DNA of 64,000 nucleotides from JAKFEE01 sp036675815 (GCA_036675815.1 JAKFEE010000059.1:55784-119783); one strand, 5' to 3'; shown: positions 41,925 to 50,193, numbered from the stretch's first letter. The notes: generated from the sequence alone by a model not told the origin. Made by a program: numbers and translations.

Positions 41925-42056
41925 TTGTCCCTCGCCCGCTTGCGGGAGAGGGAGGGACCCGCCGCAACGCGGTGGGAGGGTGAGGGCGGCGCCTGGGCGA
42001 GGGAGGGCACGGCGCGGCCCTCACCCCGACCCTCTCCCGCAAGCGGGAGAGGGAGC
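41925..42056. repeat. Two CCCTCTCCCGC/GCGGGAGAGGG palindromes between norQ and norD
   Basis: Copies lie at 41930-41955 and 42028-42055, with a GGAGGGTGAGGG-type spacer between. A hairpin pair inside an operon can stabilise or weaken the downstream message, but that is not known here. Confidence 0.75.
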
Positions 42057-42057
42057 C

Positions 42058-42864
42058 TCAGCCCAATGTCGCCCGCGCCACTTCCAACAGCGCCTTCTTG
42101 ACCTCGACGTCGTCGGTCAGCGGCTCGATCAGGGTGGCCATCACCACCTCGTCAGTCGCCATGCCGGCTGCGATCAGGGTGGCGGCGTAGACGAGCAGGC
42201 GCGTCGAGACGCCTTCCTCGAGGTCGTGGCCCTTCAGCGCCCGCAGGCGCCGCGCCAGCAGCACCAGCGGCCGGCAGCGCTCGGCGGGGAGGCCGGTTTC
42301 CGCTTCGATGACGGCGATCTCGGCGTCGACCGGCGGGAAATCGAATTCGATGGCGACGAAGCGCTGGCGGGTGCTCGGCTTCAGCGCCTTGAGGATGTTC
42401 TGGTAGCCGGGGTTGTAGGAGACCACCAGCATGAACGAATCGGGCGCCTCCAGCTCCTCGCCGGTACGGTCGAGCGGCAGGATGCGGCGGTCGTCGGTCA
42501 GCGGATGCAGCACGACGGTGACGTCCTTGCGCGCCTCGACCACCTCGTCGAGATAGCAGATGCCGCCCTCGCGCACCGCCCGGGTCAGCGGGCCGTCGGT
42601 CCACACCGTGTCGCCGCCCTTCAGCAGGTAGCGGCCGGTGAGATCGGCGGCGGTGAGGTCGTCGTGGCAAGACACGGTGTGCAGGGGCAGACCCAGCCGC
42701 GCCGCCATGTGGGCGACGAAACGCGTCTTGCCGCAGCCGGTCGGGCCTTTCAGCAGCAGCGGCAGCTTGTGGCGCCACGCCTTCTCGAACAGGGCGCATT
42801 CGTTGCCGGTGGGCAGGTAGTAAGGCAAGTCGTCGGTGGTGACCGCGTGGAGGGCGGTTTTCAT
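42058..42864 (-). CDS. norQ: Nitric oxide reductase activation ATPase NorQ
   Basis: This 268-residue MoxR-type AAA+ ATPase has Walker A GPTGCGKT, Walker B ICYLDEVVEAR and the sensor region PDSFMLVVSYNPGYQNILK. It partners NorD in activating NorCB. The ATG at 42864 is preceded by TGAGG. All motifs are intact. Confidence 0.93.
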   Translation of the reverse strand: MKTALHAVTTDDLPYYLPTGNECALFEKAWRHKLPLLLKGPTGCGKTRFVAHMAARLGLPLHTVSCHDDLTAADLTGRYLLKGGDTVWTDGPLTRAVREGGICYLDEVVEARKDVTVVLHPLTDDRRILPLDRTGEELEAPDSFMLVVSYNPGYQNILKALKPSTRQRFVAIEFDFPPVDAEIAVIEAETGLPAERCRPLVLLARRLRALKGHDLEEGVSTRLLVYAATLIAAGMATDEVVMATLIEPLTDDVEVKKALLEVARATLG

Positions 42865-42924
42865 CGCGAACCTCACGTCTGATGGAAAAAAGGGGGCAGC
42901 CGTGCCGACTGCCCCCGGTTTGGC

Positions 42925-44268
42925 TTACTCGGCCGGCTGCAGCGCAGCGGCGTTGGTGGCCCGGGCCTTGCCCGGAACGAAGACCGACCAGAAGAACATC
43001 GCCGCCGACAGCACGACGAAGATGCCCGAACCCCAGCGGACCCAGTAGAACATGGCGATCTGGTCCTGGACCTCCATGAAGTACATGCCGAGCACGCGCT
43101 GCAGGTGGACCTGCACGACGCCGGCGAAGGTCAGGGCGAAGGTCATCACGCTCATCGCCGAGCACATGATCCAGAAGCTGCCGATATTGAGCTTCTGGCC
43201 GTAGGGCTCGCGGCCCTTCAGCAGCGGCATGGCATAGGTCATGATCGCCAGGTTGAGCATGACGTAGGCGCCGAAGAAGGCCAGGTGGCCGTGCGCGGCC
43301 GTCACCTGCGTGCCGTGGGTGTAGTAGTTGATGAACGACAGGGTGTGCAGGAAGCCCCACACGCCGGCGCCGAAGAAGGCCATCACCGAGCAGCCCAGCG
43401 ACCACAGCAGCGCGGCGCGGTTGGGATGCTGACGGCCGCCCTTCCAGGTCATGTAGAAGGTGAAGACGACCATGGCGAAGAACGGCAGGACCTCGAGGGT
43501 CGAGAACAGGCTGCCAATCCACTGCCAGTAGGCCGGGGCGCCGATCCAGTAGTAGTGGTGGCCCATGCCGAGCAGGCCCGAGAACAGCGCCAGCGCGACG
43601 ATGACGTACAGCCACTTCTCGACGACCTCGCGGTCGACGCCGGTCAGCTTGATCATCAGGAAGCCGAGGACGGCGGCCATCACCAGCTCCCACACGCCCT
43701 CGACCCACAGGTGGACGACGTACCACCAGTACATCTTGTCCAGCGCCAGGTTGTCGGGGTTGTAGAAGGCGAACAGGAAGAACACCGCGATGCCCCACAG
43801 GCCGAGCAGCAGGACGTTGGTGATCACCGTCTTGCGGCCCTTGAGGGCGGTCATGGTGACGTTGTAGAGGAACATCAGCGCCACGACGACGATGCCGACC
43901 TTGATCGGCAACGGCTGCTCGAGGAACTCGCGGCCCTCATGGATGCGGAACATGTAGCCGACGACGGCGACGGCGGCCGCGCCGAAGAACAGCCAGAACT
44001 GCAGCTTGGCCAGGCCCGGGCTGTGCAGCTCGGTCTCCGTCTCCTCGGGCAGCAAGTAATAGGTCGCGCCCATGAAGCCCATCAGCAGCCACACGATCAG
44101 CGCGTTGGTGTGGATCATGCGGACAAGGTTGAAGGGCAGCAGCTCGGACAAGGTGTTGGGCAGCACATAGATGGTGCCGGCGACGAGGCCGAAGACCACC
44201 TGGGCGAGGAACAGGACGAGCGCGCCGGTAAAGTACAGCTTCGCGACCTGTTGGGTCTGATATTTCAT
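42925..44268 (-). CDS. norB: Nitric oxide reductase large subunit NorB
   Basis: This 447-residue membrane protein has 12 spans and the heme b/b3-FeB site. The metal ligands include the helix VI His in VVHLWVEGVWE with its conserved glutamates, the His pair in GMGHHYYWIG, and HGHLAFFGAYV for the paired heme ligands. It reduces two NO to N2O. It lies 19 bases after norC. It is the canonical cNOR type, which contrasts with the atypical subunit I at 25474-26856. Confidence 0.95.
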   Translation of the reverse strand: MKYQTQQVAKLYFTGALVLFLAQVVFGLVAGTIYVLPNTLSELLPFNLVRMIHTNALIVWLLMGFMGATYYLLPEETETELHSPGLAKLQFWLFFGAAAVAVVGYMFRIHEGREFLEQPLPIKVGIVVVALMFLYNVTMTALKGRKTVITNVLLLGLWGIAVFFLFAFYNPDNLALDKMYWWYVVHLWVEGVWELVMAAVLGFLMIKLTGVDREVVEKWLYVIVALALFSGLLGMGHHYYWIGAPAYWQWIGSLFSTLEVLPFFAMVVFTFYMTWKGGRQHPNRAALLWSLGCSVMAFFGAGVWGFLHTLSFINYYTHGTQVTAAHGHLAFFGAYVMLNLAIMTYAMPLLKGREPYGQKLNIGSFWIMCSAMSVMTFALTFAGVVQVHLQRVLGMYFMEVQDQIAMFYWVRWGSGIFVVLSAAMFFWSVFVPGKARATNAAALQPAE

Positions 44269-44287
44269 TTCCGTTGTTCCTTCAGTC

Positions 44288-44740
44288 TCAGCCCGCCTTG
44301 TGCGGCGGCCAATTCTGGGTATTGATGCGGCCGGTCCACTCGAAGAAGTCGGCCAGCGCGTCGAGCTCCTTGTCGGTCAGGTTGAACTGCGGCATCTGGC
44401 GACGGCCCTCGACGCCGCTGGGCTGCGCCGCCATCCACCCCTTCAGCGCGTCGCGCGCGCCCTGCGGATCCTCGTAGCCGCCGTAGCGATCCCAGAGGTT
44501 GCCCAGTTCGGGGGCGAAATAGGCACCCTCGCCCAGCAAGGAGTGGCAGTTGATGCAGGAGTGCTTCTCCCACACGTGCTTGCCGGCAGCGACGGACTCG
44601 GTGAGGGTGTTCTCATCGGTCGACGTGCTGGTGATGTAGCCGTGGCTGTGAGCGGTAAGGCCCACCAATATCAGGAAAAAGAACAGCGAACCGCCATAGA
44701 AGACGTTGCGTGCCGCTGTTTTCGTAAGGCGTTCGGCCAT
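44288..44740 (-). CDS. norC: Nitric oxide reductase cytochrome c subunit NorC
   Basis: This 150-residue protein has one N-terminal anchor (VFYGGSLFFFLILVGLTAHS) and one heme c motif CINCH with the distal Met in RRQMPQFNLTDKE. It passes electrons to NorB. It is the first gene of norCBQD; two NnrR-like palindromes lie 155-205 bases upstream. Confidence 0.95.
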   Translation of the reverse strand: MAERLTKTAARNVFYGGSLFFFLILVGLTAHSHGYITSTSTDENTLTESVAAGKHVWEKHSCINCHSLLGEGAYFAPELGNLWDRYGGYEDPQGARDALKGWMAAQPSGVEGRRQMPQFNLTDKELDALADFFEWTGRINTQNWPPHKAG

Positions 44741-44894
44741 GTTTAAGGTCCTTCTCCCTCTTACGCAACTGCGAATTTCATAGTATTCGTGTCAACAATA
44801 CAAAAACGATCCGCGTCGCGATGGGCTTGTCGCATACCGGTCCGTTCCGGGGACACTGGGGGCCATCGTCTAAGCCGAGGCGCATGCTTGGTCT

Positions 44895-44908
44895 TTGTGC
44901 TGGCGCAA
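44895..44908. promoter_or_regulatory. NnrR-like box 1 between norC and norE
   Basis: TTGTG-CTGG-CGCAA matches the TTGCG-N4-CGCAA type of NO-responsive Crp/Fnr regulators with one mismatch. Its centre is 161 bases from norC. The remaining 44741-45099 gap holds no gene; a TTGACA (44795-44790, minus strand) lacks a convincing -10 for norC. Confidence 0.65.
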
Positions 44909-44931
44909 ACTCTACTAATTCCATCGGTTGT

Positions 44932-44945
44932 TTGCGCCGGCGCAA
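44932..44945. promoter_or_regulatory. NnrR-like box 2 between norC and norE
   Basis: TTGCG-CCGG-CGCAA is a perfect 14-base palindrome of the NnrR-box type. Its centre is 162 bases from the norE start, mirroring box 1 relative to norC, so one box may serve each direction. Confidence 0.75.
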
Positions 44946-45099
44946 GGACATCGGCGCCCCCGAGGATCAGGGTCGGGCCGCAGAGATCAGTTCATGGATG
45001 GATGCTCCTCCCCACGCCAGCCCCCTTGCTGGCGGGCCGGTGGCTGGGTCACGCCCGGTCGCGACGGGCGGGCCGGGCATCCCCGTAAGGAGGAGTCAA

Positions 45100-45678
45100 G
45101 TGCACGCCGAAGCGATGACAGCGACGGACGAAGCCGATTGGGGCGTATTGTCCCAGTTGCCCGGCAATCCGATGATGTGGATCCTGATCTTCAGCGAAAT
45201 GCTGGCGTTCGGGGCCATCTTCCTTGCCTTCGCCGGCGCCCGCGCCGTCGATCCGGCGACCTTTGCCGCCGGGCAGCAGCAGCTCGATCCGCTGCTGGGC
45301 GGTCTCAACACCCTGGTGCTGGTCTCGAGTGGCTATATCGTGGCGCTCGGGGTGCGGGCGCGGTCGGATGGGCACATCGCCCGCTCGCGCTGGCTGACCG
45401 TTGCCGCGGCGGCGGTCGGCTCGATCTTCGTGGTGCTGAAGCTGGTCGAATACGGGGCCAAGTTCGACGCGGGCATCGGCATCGATACCGACACCTTCTT
45501 CATGCTGTATTTCCTGATGACGGGCTTCCACTTCCTGCACGTCATCCTGGGGATCGTCGTCCTCCTCATCGTCGCGTGGCGCAACAGCCTCGAGAATCTC
45601 GAGACCGGCGGCTCGTTCTGGCACATGGTCGACCTGATCTGGGTCGTGATGTTCCCCCTCGTTTACCTGATGCCCTGA
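45100..45678 (+). CDS. norE: NorE, cytochrome c oxidase subunit III-like accessory protein
   Basis: This 192-residue protein of the COX3 family has five membrane segments; it includes MMWILIFSEMLAFGAIF, EYGAKFDAGIGIDTDTFFM, FHFLHVILG and FWHMVDLIWVVMFPLVYLMP. NorE is needed for full NO reductase activity in some denitrifiers. AAGGAGGAG lies just before the GTG at 45100. It is followed by norF nine bases later. Confidence 0.88.
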   Translation: MHAEAMTATDEADWGVLSQLPGNPMMWILIFSEMLAFGAIFLAFAGARAVDPATFAAGQQQLDPLLGGLNTLVLVSSGYIVALGVRARSDGHIARSRWLTVAAAAVGSIFVVLKLVEYGAKFDAGIGIDTDTFFMLYFLMTGFHFLHVILGIVVLLIVAWRNSLENLETGGSFWHMVDLIWVVMFPLVYLMP

Positions 45679-45686
45679 GGTGCACC

Positions 45687-45980
45687 GTGATTGAACCCCC
45701 CCATCCCCGCCGTCTCACCTATGCGTGGATACTGCTCGCCCTCCTGACCATCAGCGCCCTGGTCGGCAGCGACGAATTCCTCGGCACCCTGATGCCGCCG
45801 CTGGCGGTGGCCGCCCTGATGATGGCCATCGCCGGCTTGAAGGCCTGGCGCGTGCTGATCGACTATTTGAACCTGGGCGCCGTGGACCGCAGTTGGCGGG
45901 CCCTGCTGGCCGGCTATCTGATCGTCCTCACCACCACCATTCTTGGCGCCCACGCCGTGGCCATGGCCCGCCTGGCCTGA
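45687..45980 (+). CDS. norF: NorF, small membrane accessory protein
   Basis: This 97-residue protein has three membrane segments of the COX4/NorF type (TYAWILLALLTISALVG, AGLKAWRVLIDYLNLGAVDR). GAGG lies seven bases before the GTG at 45687. It is coupled to norE. Confidence 0.78.
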   Translation: MIEPPHPRRLTYAWILLALLTISALVGSDEFLGTLMPPLAVAALMMAIAGLKAWRVLIDYLNLGAVDRSWRALLAGYLIVLTTTILGAHAVAMARLA

Positions 45981-45994
45981 GATAACGGCCTCAG

Positions 45995-46078
45995 CCGCGA
46001 AAGCGGGAATCCATTCCGCCGCCGCCTCTCGGCGCACCGTCGGCGGAATGGGCCCCCGCTTTCGCGGGGGCGACGACG
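45995..46078. repeat. Facing pair of CCGCGAAAGCGGG palindromes
   Basis: CCGCGAAAGCGGGAATCCATTCC and its inverted partner (GGAATGGGCCCCCGCTTTCGCG in shorter arms) enclose a spacer with CCTCTCGGCGCACCGTCGG. The unit is the same as at 8870-8973 and follows norF. Confidence 0.8.
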
Positions 46079-46104
46079 GAAGGGTGGTATGACGCCGCCT
46101 TGAC

Positions 46105-47343
46105 GTGACCGCGGCGACGGCGGAAGTTAACCTCCCGTCATCGCCGGAGCCCCGCTTGCCGAGCCCCGAAACCAAGCGTCGCCTGCTCTTCCTCGTCACC
46201 GAGGACTGGTATTTCTGGTCGCACCGGGTGGCGCTGGCCCGTGCCGCCCGCGACGCCGGCTGGCAGGTGCACGTCGCCACCCGCGTCGGCGAACATGCCG
46301 GGCGCATCCGCGACGAAGGTTTCCACCTGCACCCCCTCGCCTGGCGGCGCAGCAGCCGCAACCCGCTGCACGAAATCGCCGCGATCCTCGCCGTGCGCGG
46401 GATCTATCGGGCGGTGCAGCCGCATCTCGTGCATCAGGTGGCGCTGAAGCCGGTGCTCCATGGCTCGATTGCCGCCCGCCTCGCCGGAAGGCCGCCGGTG
46501 CTCAACGCCGTCGCCGGCTTGGGCAGCGTATTTTCGGCCCAAAGGAAATCGCTCCGGCTGCTGCGCCCGACGATCGTCACCGCCTTGCGGCTGCTGCTCG
46601 ACCGCCCAGGCCAGTGTCTGGTGGTGCAGAACGAGGACGATGCGACCTTCTTCCGCGAGCGCCGCCTGGTCCATCCCCACCGGCTACGCCTGATTCCCGG
46701 CTCGGGAGTCGATGCCTCGGCCTTTCGCCCCGTCCCCGAGCCGCGGAGTGGCCCGATCGTGGCGACGGTGGTGGCGCGCATGTTGTGGGACAAGGGCATC
46801 GGCGAGACCGTGGCCGCGGCGCGGCTGCTGAGAGGGCGCGGCGTTCCGGTCGTGGTGCGGCTGGTCGGCGCCGCCGATCGGGACAACCCCAATTGTGTCC
46901 CGCCGGCGACGCTGGAGCAGTGGGCGCGCGAGGGCGTCGCCGAAATCCTGGGGCAGCGAAGCGACATCGCCCAGGTCTGGGCCGACAGTCACATCGCGGT
47001 GTTGGCCAGCTATCGCGAGGGCATGCCGCGCAGCCTGCTGGAGGCCGCCGCCTGCGGCCGGCCGCTGATCGCCACCGACGCTCCCGGCTGTCGCTCGCTG
47101 GTCGCGGACGGCGTCAATGGCTTGTTGGTGCCGCCGGGCGACGCCGCCGCGCTGGCCGACGCCATCGCGCGGCTGGCCGAGGCGCCGGAGCTGCGCCGGC
47201 GCCTGGGGGCCGAAGCCCGCCGCCGTGTCGAAACCACCTATGCCGACACCGTCATCCTGCAGCGCTTTCTCGCCCTCTATGACGAGATCGCCCGCCCGTG
47301 CGGAAGCGGGCCTCGGTCGGCGCCGCACCACTCCAGCAGATAG
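46105..47343 (+). CDS. GT4-family glycosyltransferase
   Basis: This protein of up to 412 residues has the GT-B fold. The N-terminal domain contains RRLLFLVTEDWYFWSHR and VAGLGSVFSA. The C-terminal domain contains VARMLWDKGIGETV, EILGQRSDIAQVWADSHIAV and the donor-binding SYREGMPRSLLEAAACGRPL, as in EPS/capsule GT4 enzymes (WcaL/PglA type). The GTG at 46105 has no ribosome site; an in-frame TTG at 46156 preceded by GGAG fits the conserved start better. Sugar specificity is unknown. Confidence 0.85.
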   Translation: MTAATAEVNLPSSPEPRLPSPETKRRLLFLVTEDWYFWSHRVALARAARDAGWQVHVATRVGEHAGRIRDEGFHLHPLAWRRSSRNPLHEIAAILAVRGIYRAVQPHLVHQVALKPVLHGSIAARLAGRPPVLNAVAGLGSVFSAQRKSLRLLRPTIVTALRLLLDRPGQCLVVQNEDDATFFRERRLVHPHRLRLIPGSGVDASAFRPVPEPRSGPIVATVVARMLWDKGIGETVAAARLLRGRGVPVVVRLVGAADRDNPNCVPPATLEQWAREGVAEILGQRSDIAQVWADSHIAVLASYREGMPRSLLEAAACGRPLIATDAPGCRSLVADGVNGLLVPPGDAAALADAIARLAEAPELRRRLGAEARRRVETTYADTVILQRFLALYDEIARPCGSGPRSAPHHSSR

Positions 47344-47344
47344 A

Positions 47345-47406
47345 AGTTGACCAACTCGGTCGGCTAAAGCATACTCCTTAATAAGTAAAGCGGTACCGAA
47401 TTGCCG
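47345..47406 (+). promoter_or_regulatory. Upstream motifs of secreted micropeptide gene 1
   Basis: AGTTGA (47345-47350), then GTCGG eight bases later, then CGGTACCGAATTGCCG (47391-47406). The same three elements recur before genes 2 and 3. TTGACC with CATACT 17 bases on could be the promoter. Confidence 0.55.
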
Positions 47407-47444
47407 AAAGGCATTTCGGCATCCCTGATAGAGGAGCTCGACCC

Positions 47445-47591
47445 ATGAAGACCTTCGTTTTCGTCGCTGCCGCCCTCGTCACCCTGATGGCCGTCGCCGT
47501 CGCCCCCGTCGAGGCCGCGCACTTCGGCGAATTGCCCACGACCTTCAACGACCAAGGCAGCCAGGCACCGGCGTTTCCCGGCGGCCGCTAA
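47445..47591 (+). CDS. Secreted micropeptide, paralogue 1 (48 residues)
   Basis: GAGGAG precedes an ATG at 47445 and a 48-residue frame. Residues 1-24 are a signal peptide (basic MK start, hydrophobic VFVAAALVTLMAVAVAP, end VEA-A). The mature part is about 24 residues: FGELPTTFNDQGSQAPAFPG followed by GR. It has no Cys. It shares 17-19 of 24 mature residues with the next two genes, and all three carry the same 5' motifs and 3' hairpins. Function unknown. Confidence 0.75.
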   Translation: MKTFVFVAAALVTLMAVAVAPVEAAHFGELPTTFNDQGSQAPAFPGGR

Positions 47592-47646
47592 TCCGACAAG
47601 CCGGCTCGGCCAACGAGCCCCGGCGCCCCGTTTCCGCCCCTTCGCT

Positions 47647-47676
47647 CCGCCGCCGAGGCACCGCCTTCGGCGGCGG
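47647..47676 (+). terminator. Hairpin after micropeptide gene 1
   Basis: GCCGCCGA and TCGGCGGC pair around a ten-base loop. There is no long T-run, so termination may be weak; the stem is the same as those after genes 2 and 3. Confidence 0.5.
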
Positions 47677-47745
47677 GTCTCGCTTCGGCCGACGACTTCG
47701 ACCTCTCCCCTTTGCGCCAGCGCAATGACAGCCGCGGCGAAAAGT

Positions 47746-47803
47746 AGTTGAGTGTCCTTGTCGGGTACGACAGAGACACCAAACCGCCGGTACCGGATCG
47801 CCG
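47746..47803 (+). promoter_or_regulatory. Upstream motifs of secreted micropeptide gene 2
   Basis: AGTTGA (47746-47751), GTCGGG eight bases later and CGGTACCGGATCGCCG (47788-47803). Confidence 0.55.
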
Positions 47804-47842
47804 AATGGGCCGGACCGCAACCAGACCACAGGAGCCATTCAG

Positions 47843-47983
47843 ATGAAGAGCATCGTTCTCGCCGCTGCCGCCCTCGCCACCTTGCTGGCCATCGCCCCGG
47901 CCCAGGCCGCCTCCTTCGGCGATCTGCCGACGACCTTCTACGACCAGGGCCGCCAGGTTCCGGCCTTCCCCGGCAGCCGCTAA
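47843..47983 (+). CDS. Secreted micropeptide, paralogue 2 (46 residues)
   Basis: AGGAG lies 7-8 bases before the ATG at 47843. The signal peptide is residues 1-22 (ends APAQA) and the mature part starts ASFGDLPTTFYDQGRQVPAF and ends PGSR. The 46-residue product is the shortest of the three. The gene has its own upstream motif block and the strongest terminator of the set. Confidence 0.75.
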   Translation: MKSIVLAAAALATLLAIAPAQAASFGDLPTTFYDQGRQVPAFPGSR

Positions 47984-48038
47984 CCCAAAGTTTTGCCGAC
48001 CGATCATCTCTCCCCGCTTATCCTCCCGTACAGCCTCG

Positions 48039-48075
48039 CCGCCGCCGACCCCTGCCTCGGCGGCGGTTTTTTTTT
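48039..48075 (+). terminator. Intrinsic terminator after micropeptide gene 2
   Basis: CCGCCGCCGA (48039-48048) pairs with TCGGCGGCGG (48057-48066), followed by nine T's (48067-48075). This is a textbook rho-independent terminator. Confidence 0.9.
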
Positions 48076-48116
48076 ACGATCGGCCGATGGGCAGCAAATT
48101 CCCCCAAGAAAATAGT

Positions 48117-48176
48117 AGTTGATTGCGCCGGTCAGGTATGGGAGTCTTATTATGGTAAACCGGTACCGATTTACCG
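48117..48176 (+). promoter_or_regulatory. Upstream motifs of secreted micropeptide gene 3
   Basis: AGTTGA (48117-48122), GTCAGG eight bases later and CGGTACCGATTTACCG (48161-48176). Confidence 0.55.
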
Positions 48177-48203
48177 GAACCGGGAAACATAGAGGAGCCG
48201 CTC

Positions 48204-48374
48204 ATGAAGACCACCGTTTTCGCCGCCGCCTCCCTCGCCTCGCAGGCGGCCGTCGCCGCCGCCCTCATCACCTTGATCGCCATCGCCCCGGTGCATGCCG
48301 CCAGTTTCGGTGAACTGCCGACCTCCTTCCTCGACCAAGGCAGCCAGGCGCCGTCCTTCCCCGGCAACCGCTAA
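48204..48374 (+). CDS. Secreted micropeptide, paralogue 3 (56 residues)
   Basis: GAGGAG precedes the ATG at 48204. The signal peptide is longer than in the other two (about 32 residues, duplicated hydrophobic AAASLASQAAVAAALITLIA, ends PVHA). The mature part starts ASFGELPTSFLDQGSQAPSF and ends PGNR. It may have grown by an internal repeat of the alanine-rich core. Confidence 0.75.
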   Translation: MKTTVFAAASLASQAAVAAALITLIAIAPVHAASFGELPTSFLDQGSQAPSFPGNR

Positions 48375-48415
48375 GCCGAGCCCGTTTCTTTCGTTCATTC
48401 CCGTTGCCTACCAGA

Positions 48416-48455
48416 CCGCCGCCGAAGCATCGCCTCGGCGGCGGTCTTGTCTTGC
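48416..48455 (+). terminator. Hairpin/terminator after micropeptide gene 3
   Basis: CCGCCGCCGA (48416-48425) pairs with TCGGCGGCGG (48435-48444), followed by the T-rich TCTTGTCTT. Confidence 0.7.
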
Positions 48456-48755
48456 GCTCTCTCCGCCGGGATCCACATCTGTCGGGGCGAACTCTGCCCG
48501 CAATATTACTCGTGACCATTTTGGGTCATAACGGTGACATTTTGAAGTAATATGGCAGGCGCATAGCCGGCCACTCCAGGTCAACTGGTTGCCAATCGGA
48601 TGTATCCCGTAGTACAGACTGACGATGTGGCCGGCACATGCTGAACCACAACCTTGTCACATCCATCGAATGTCATCGATTCCTTAATACATTCGCAACC
48701 GGATCACCGGCCTATCTAGCTCCGATTTTATTGTGCATACAGGAAAGGCGTACGC
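48456..48755. other. AT-richer leader region before the pyruvyl-transferase-like gene
   Basis: No gene is supported. The region is lower in GC than its surroundings (TTTTGAAGTAATATGG, TTCCTTAATACATTCGC), as expected of a promoter, and ends with AGGAAAGG before the ATG at 48756. No specific operator was recognised. Confidence 0.5.
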
Positions 48756-50192
48756 ATGCTCCAAGGCCAAGTCGAAACCTACGGATCGAACGCCATCATC
48801 GGCTGGGCGATCGACCCCGACCAGCCCGGCGACCTGTTCGTGGACATCGACATCGACGGCGAGCATGTCGCCACGGTCAGGGCCAATCTGCCGTCGCATC
48901 GGCGGGACGGGCGAAACTGCGGCTTCGCCTTCGCCCTGCCGCCGGTGCTGCGTCACGGCCGCCGGCGCGGCCTGCTCGCCATCCGCTTCGCCGGCACGCG
49001 GCAAGCCCTGGCCAACGCGCCGCGCTACCTGAATTTCGACGGCCAGCGGGCGCCGCGCATCCTGGTGCTCATCCCGGCGGGGGCGCGCTACGGGCACGAC
49101 AACGTCCGCGCCCATGCCAAGCCGCATCTCGAGATGATCGAGACCTACACCAACACCGGCGACTACACCGTCTACGATTCGTCGCTGAAGATGCTGCGCT
49201 TCGCCTACGTCTCCGTCGCCAACATGACGACCTTCACCGACAAGGACGTCGAGGCCTACAACGCCGAGTTCGACTGGTGCTTCCTGCGCGGCTCGAACTT
49301 CATCAACGAGACCATGACCTGGGCGCGGCTGCCCGAGCTGCTGAAGAAGCTGCGCATTCCGGTCATCCCCTTCGCCGTCGGCGCCCAGGCCGAGACGCGG
49401 CGCAAGCTCGACCTGCCCGAGGAATCCAAGGAGGTGTGGCGGCTGTTCGCCGACCATTGCGCCACCATCGGCGTGCGCGGCGCCTACAGCGCCGAGGTTC
49501 TCGACGACATCGGCATCCGCAATGTCGAGGTGGTCGGCTGCCCCAGCCTGTTCCGCTGCAACGACCCGTGGCTGCGCATCGCGGCCAAGCCCCTGGTCAA
49601 TGTGCGCAAGGTCGCCTTCAACATGCGCCGCGAGGTCTCAGCCACCTATGCCGCCGACATGGCCCGCTACGTTGCCGTGCAGCGCGATTTCATCCTGCGC
49701 CTGGCCAAGCGCTTCGACGTGACCGTCACCGCGCACGGCGAACCACCGGAGAAATCATTCTTCTTCAAGGAAGAGGCGCTGATCGACAAGCACCTTCCCG
49801 AACTGGTCGGCTCGGGCTGGTTCGACGGGCCGGATGGCGCCATGGCCCAGCTCTATCGCGACAAGATGTTCTTCACCAACACCGTCGCCGAGTACGACAG
49901 TTTCATCCGCAAGATGGATCTGGCCCTGGGCTTCCGCGTGCACGGCAATTTGCCGGCGCTGGCCAACGGCGTCCCCGCCATCTTCGTCGAGTACGACCAG
50001 CGCAGCTCGGAATTGGCCGAGACCTTCTCGATCCCACGCCTGACCATGGACGACATCGAGACGCGCGACCTCGAGGATCTGTACCGCACCGACCTGTGGG
50101 ACGGCTTCAACGCCAACTATACCGATCGCTACCGCCGCATGCGCGCCTTCCTCGACCGCAACGGCATGGCCCATCGGCTGGCGGACGTCTGA
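48756..50192 (+). CDS. Polysaccharide pyruvyl transferase family protein
   Basis: This 478-residue protein has two parts. Residues 1-95 form a beta-sandwich module (IIGWAIDPDQPGDLFVDIDI) that also precedes glycosyltransferases in alphaproteobacteria. Residues 100-478 match the PssM/CsaB pyruvyl transferase family: PILVLIPAGARYGHDN-like start, PVIPFAVGAQAETRRK, GVRGAYSAEVLDDIGIRNVE, and the signature FRVHGNLPALANGVPAIFVE with YDQRSSELAETF. It would add a pyruvate ketal to a surface sugar. AGGAAAG precedes the ATG. Confidence 0.82.
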   Translation: MLQGQVETYGSNAIIGWAIDPDQPGDLFVDIDIDGEHVATVRANLPSHRRDGRNCGFAFALPPVLRHGRRRGLLAIRFAGTRQALANAPRYLNFDGQRAPRILVLIPAGARYGHDNVRAHAKPHLEMIETYTNTGDYTVYDSSLKMLRFAYVSVANMTTFTDKDVEAYNAEFDWCFLRGSNFINETMTWARLPELLKKLRIPVIPFAVGAQAETRRKLDLPEESKEVWRLFADHCATIGVRGAYSAEVLDDIGIRNVEVVGCPSLFRCNDPWLRIAAKPLVNVRKVAFNMRREVSATYAADMARYVAVQRDFILRLAKRFDVTVTAHGEPPEKSFFFKEEALIDKHLPELVGSGWFDGPDGAMAQLYRDKMFFTNTVAEYDSFIRKMDLALGFRVHGNLPALANGVPAIFVEYDQRSSELAETFSIPRLTMDDIETRDLEDLYRTDLWDGFNANYTDRYRRMRAFLDRNGMAHRLADV

Positions 50193-50193
50193 G

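Noticed and set aside
40134..42882. Long plus-strand frame (811 codons) opposite norD and norQ
   Set aside because: It is antisense to two genes with full family signatures and is rich in His/Gln/Arg, typical of a mirror frame.
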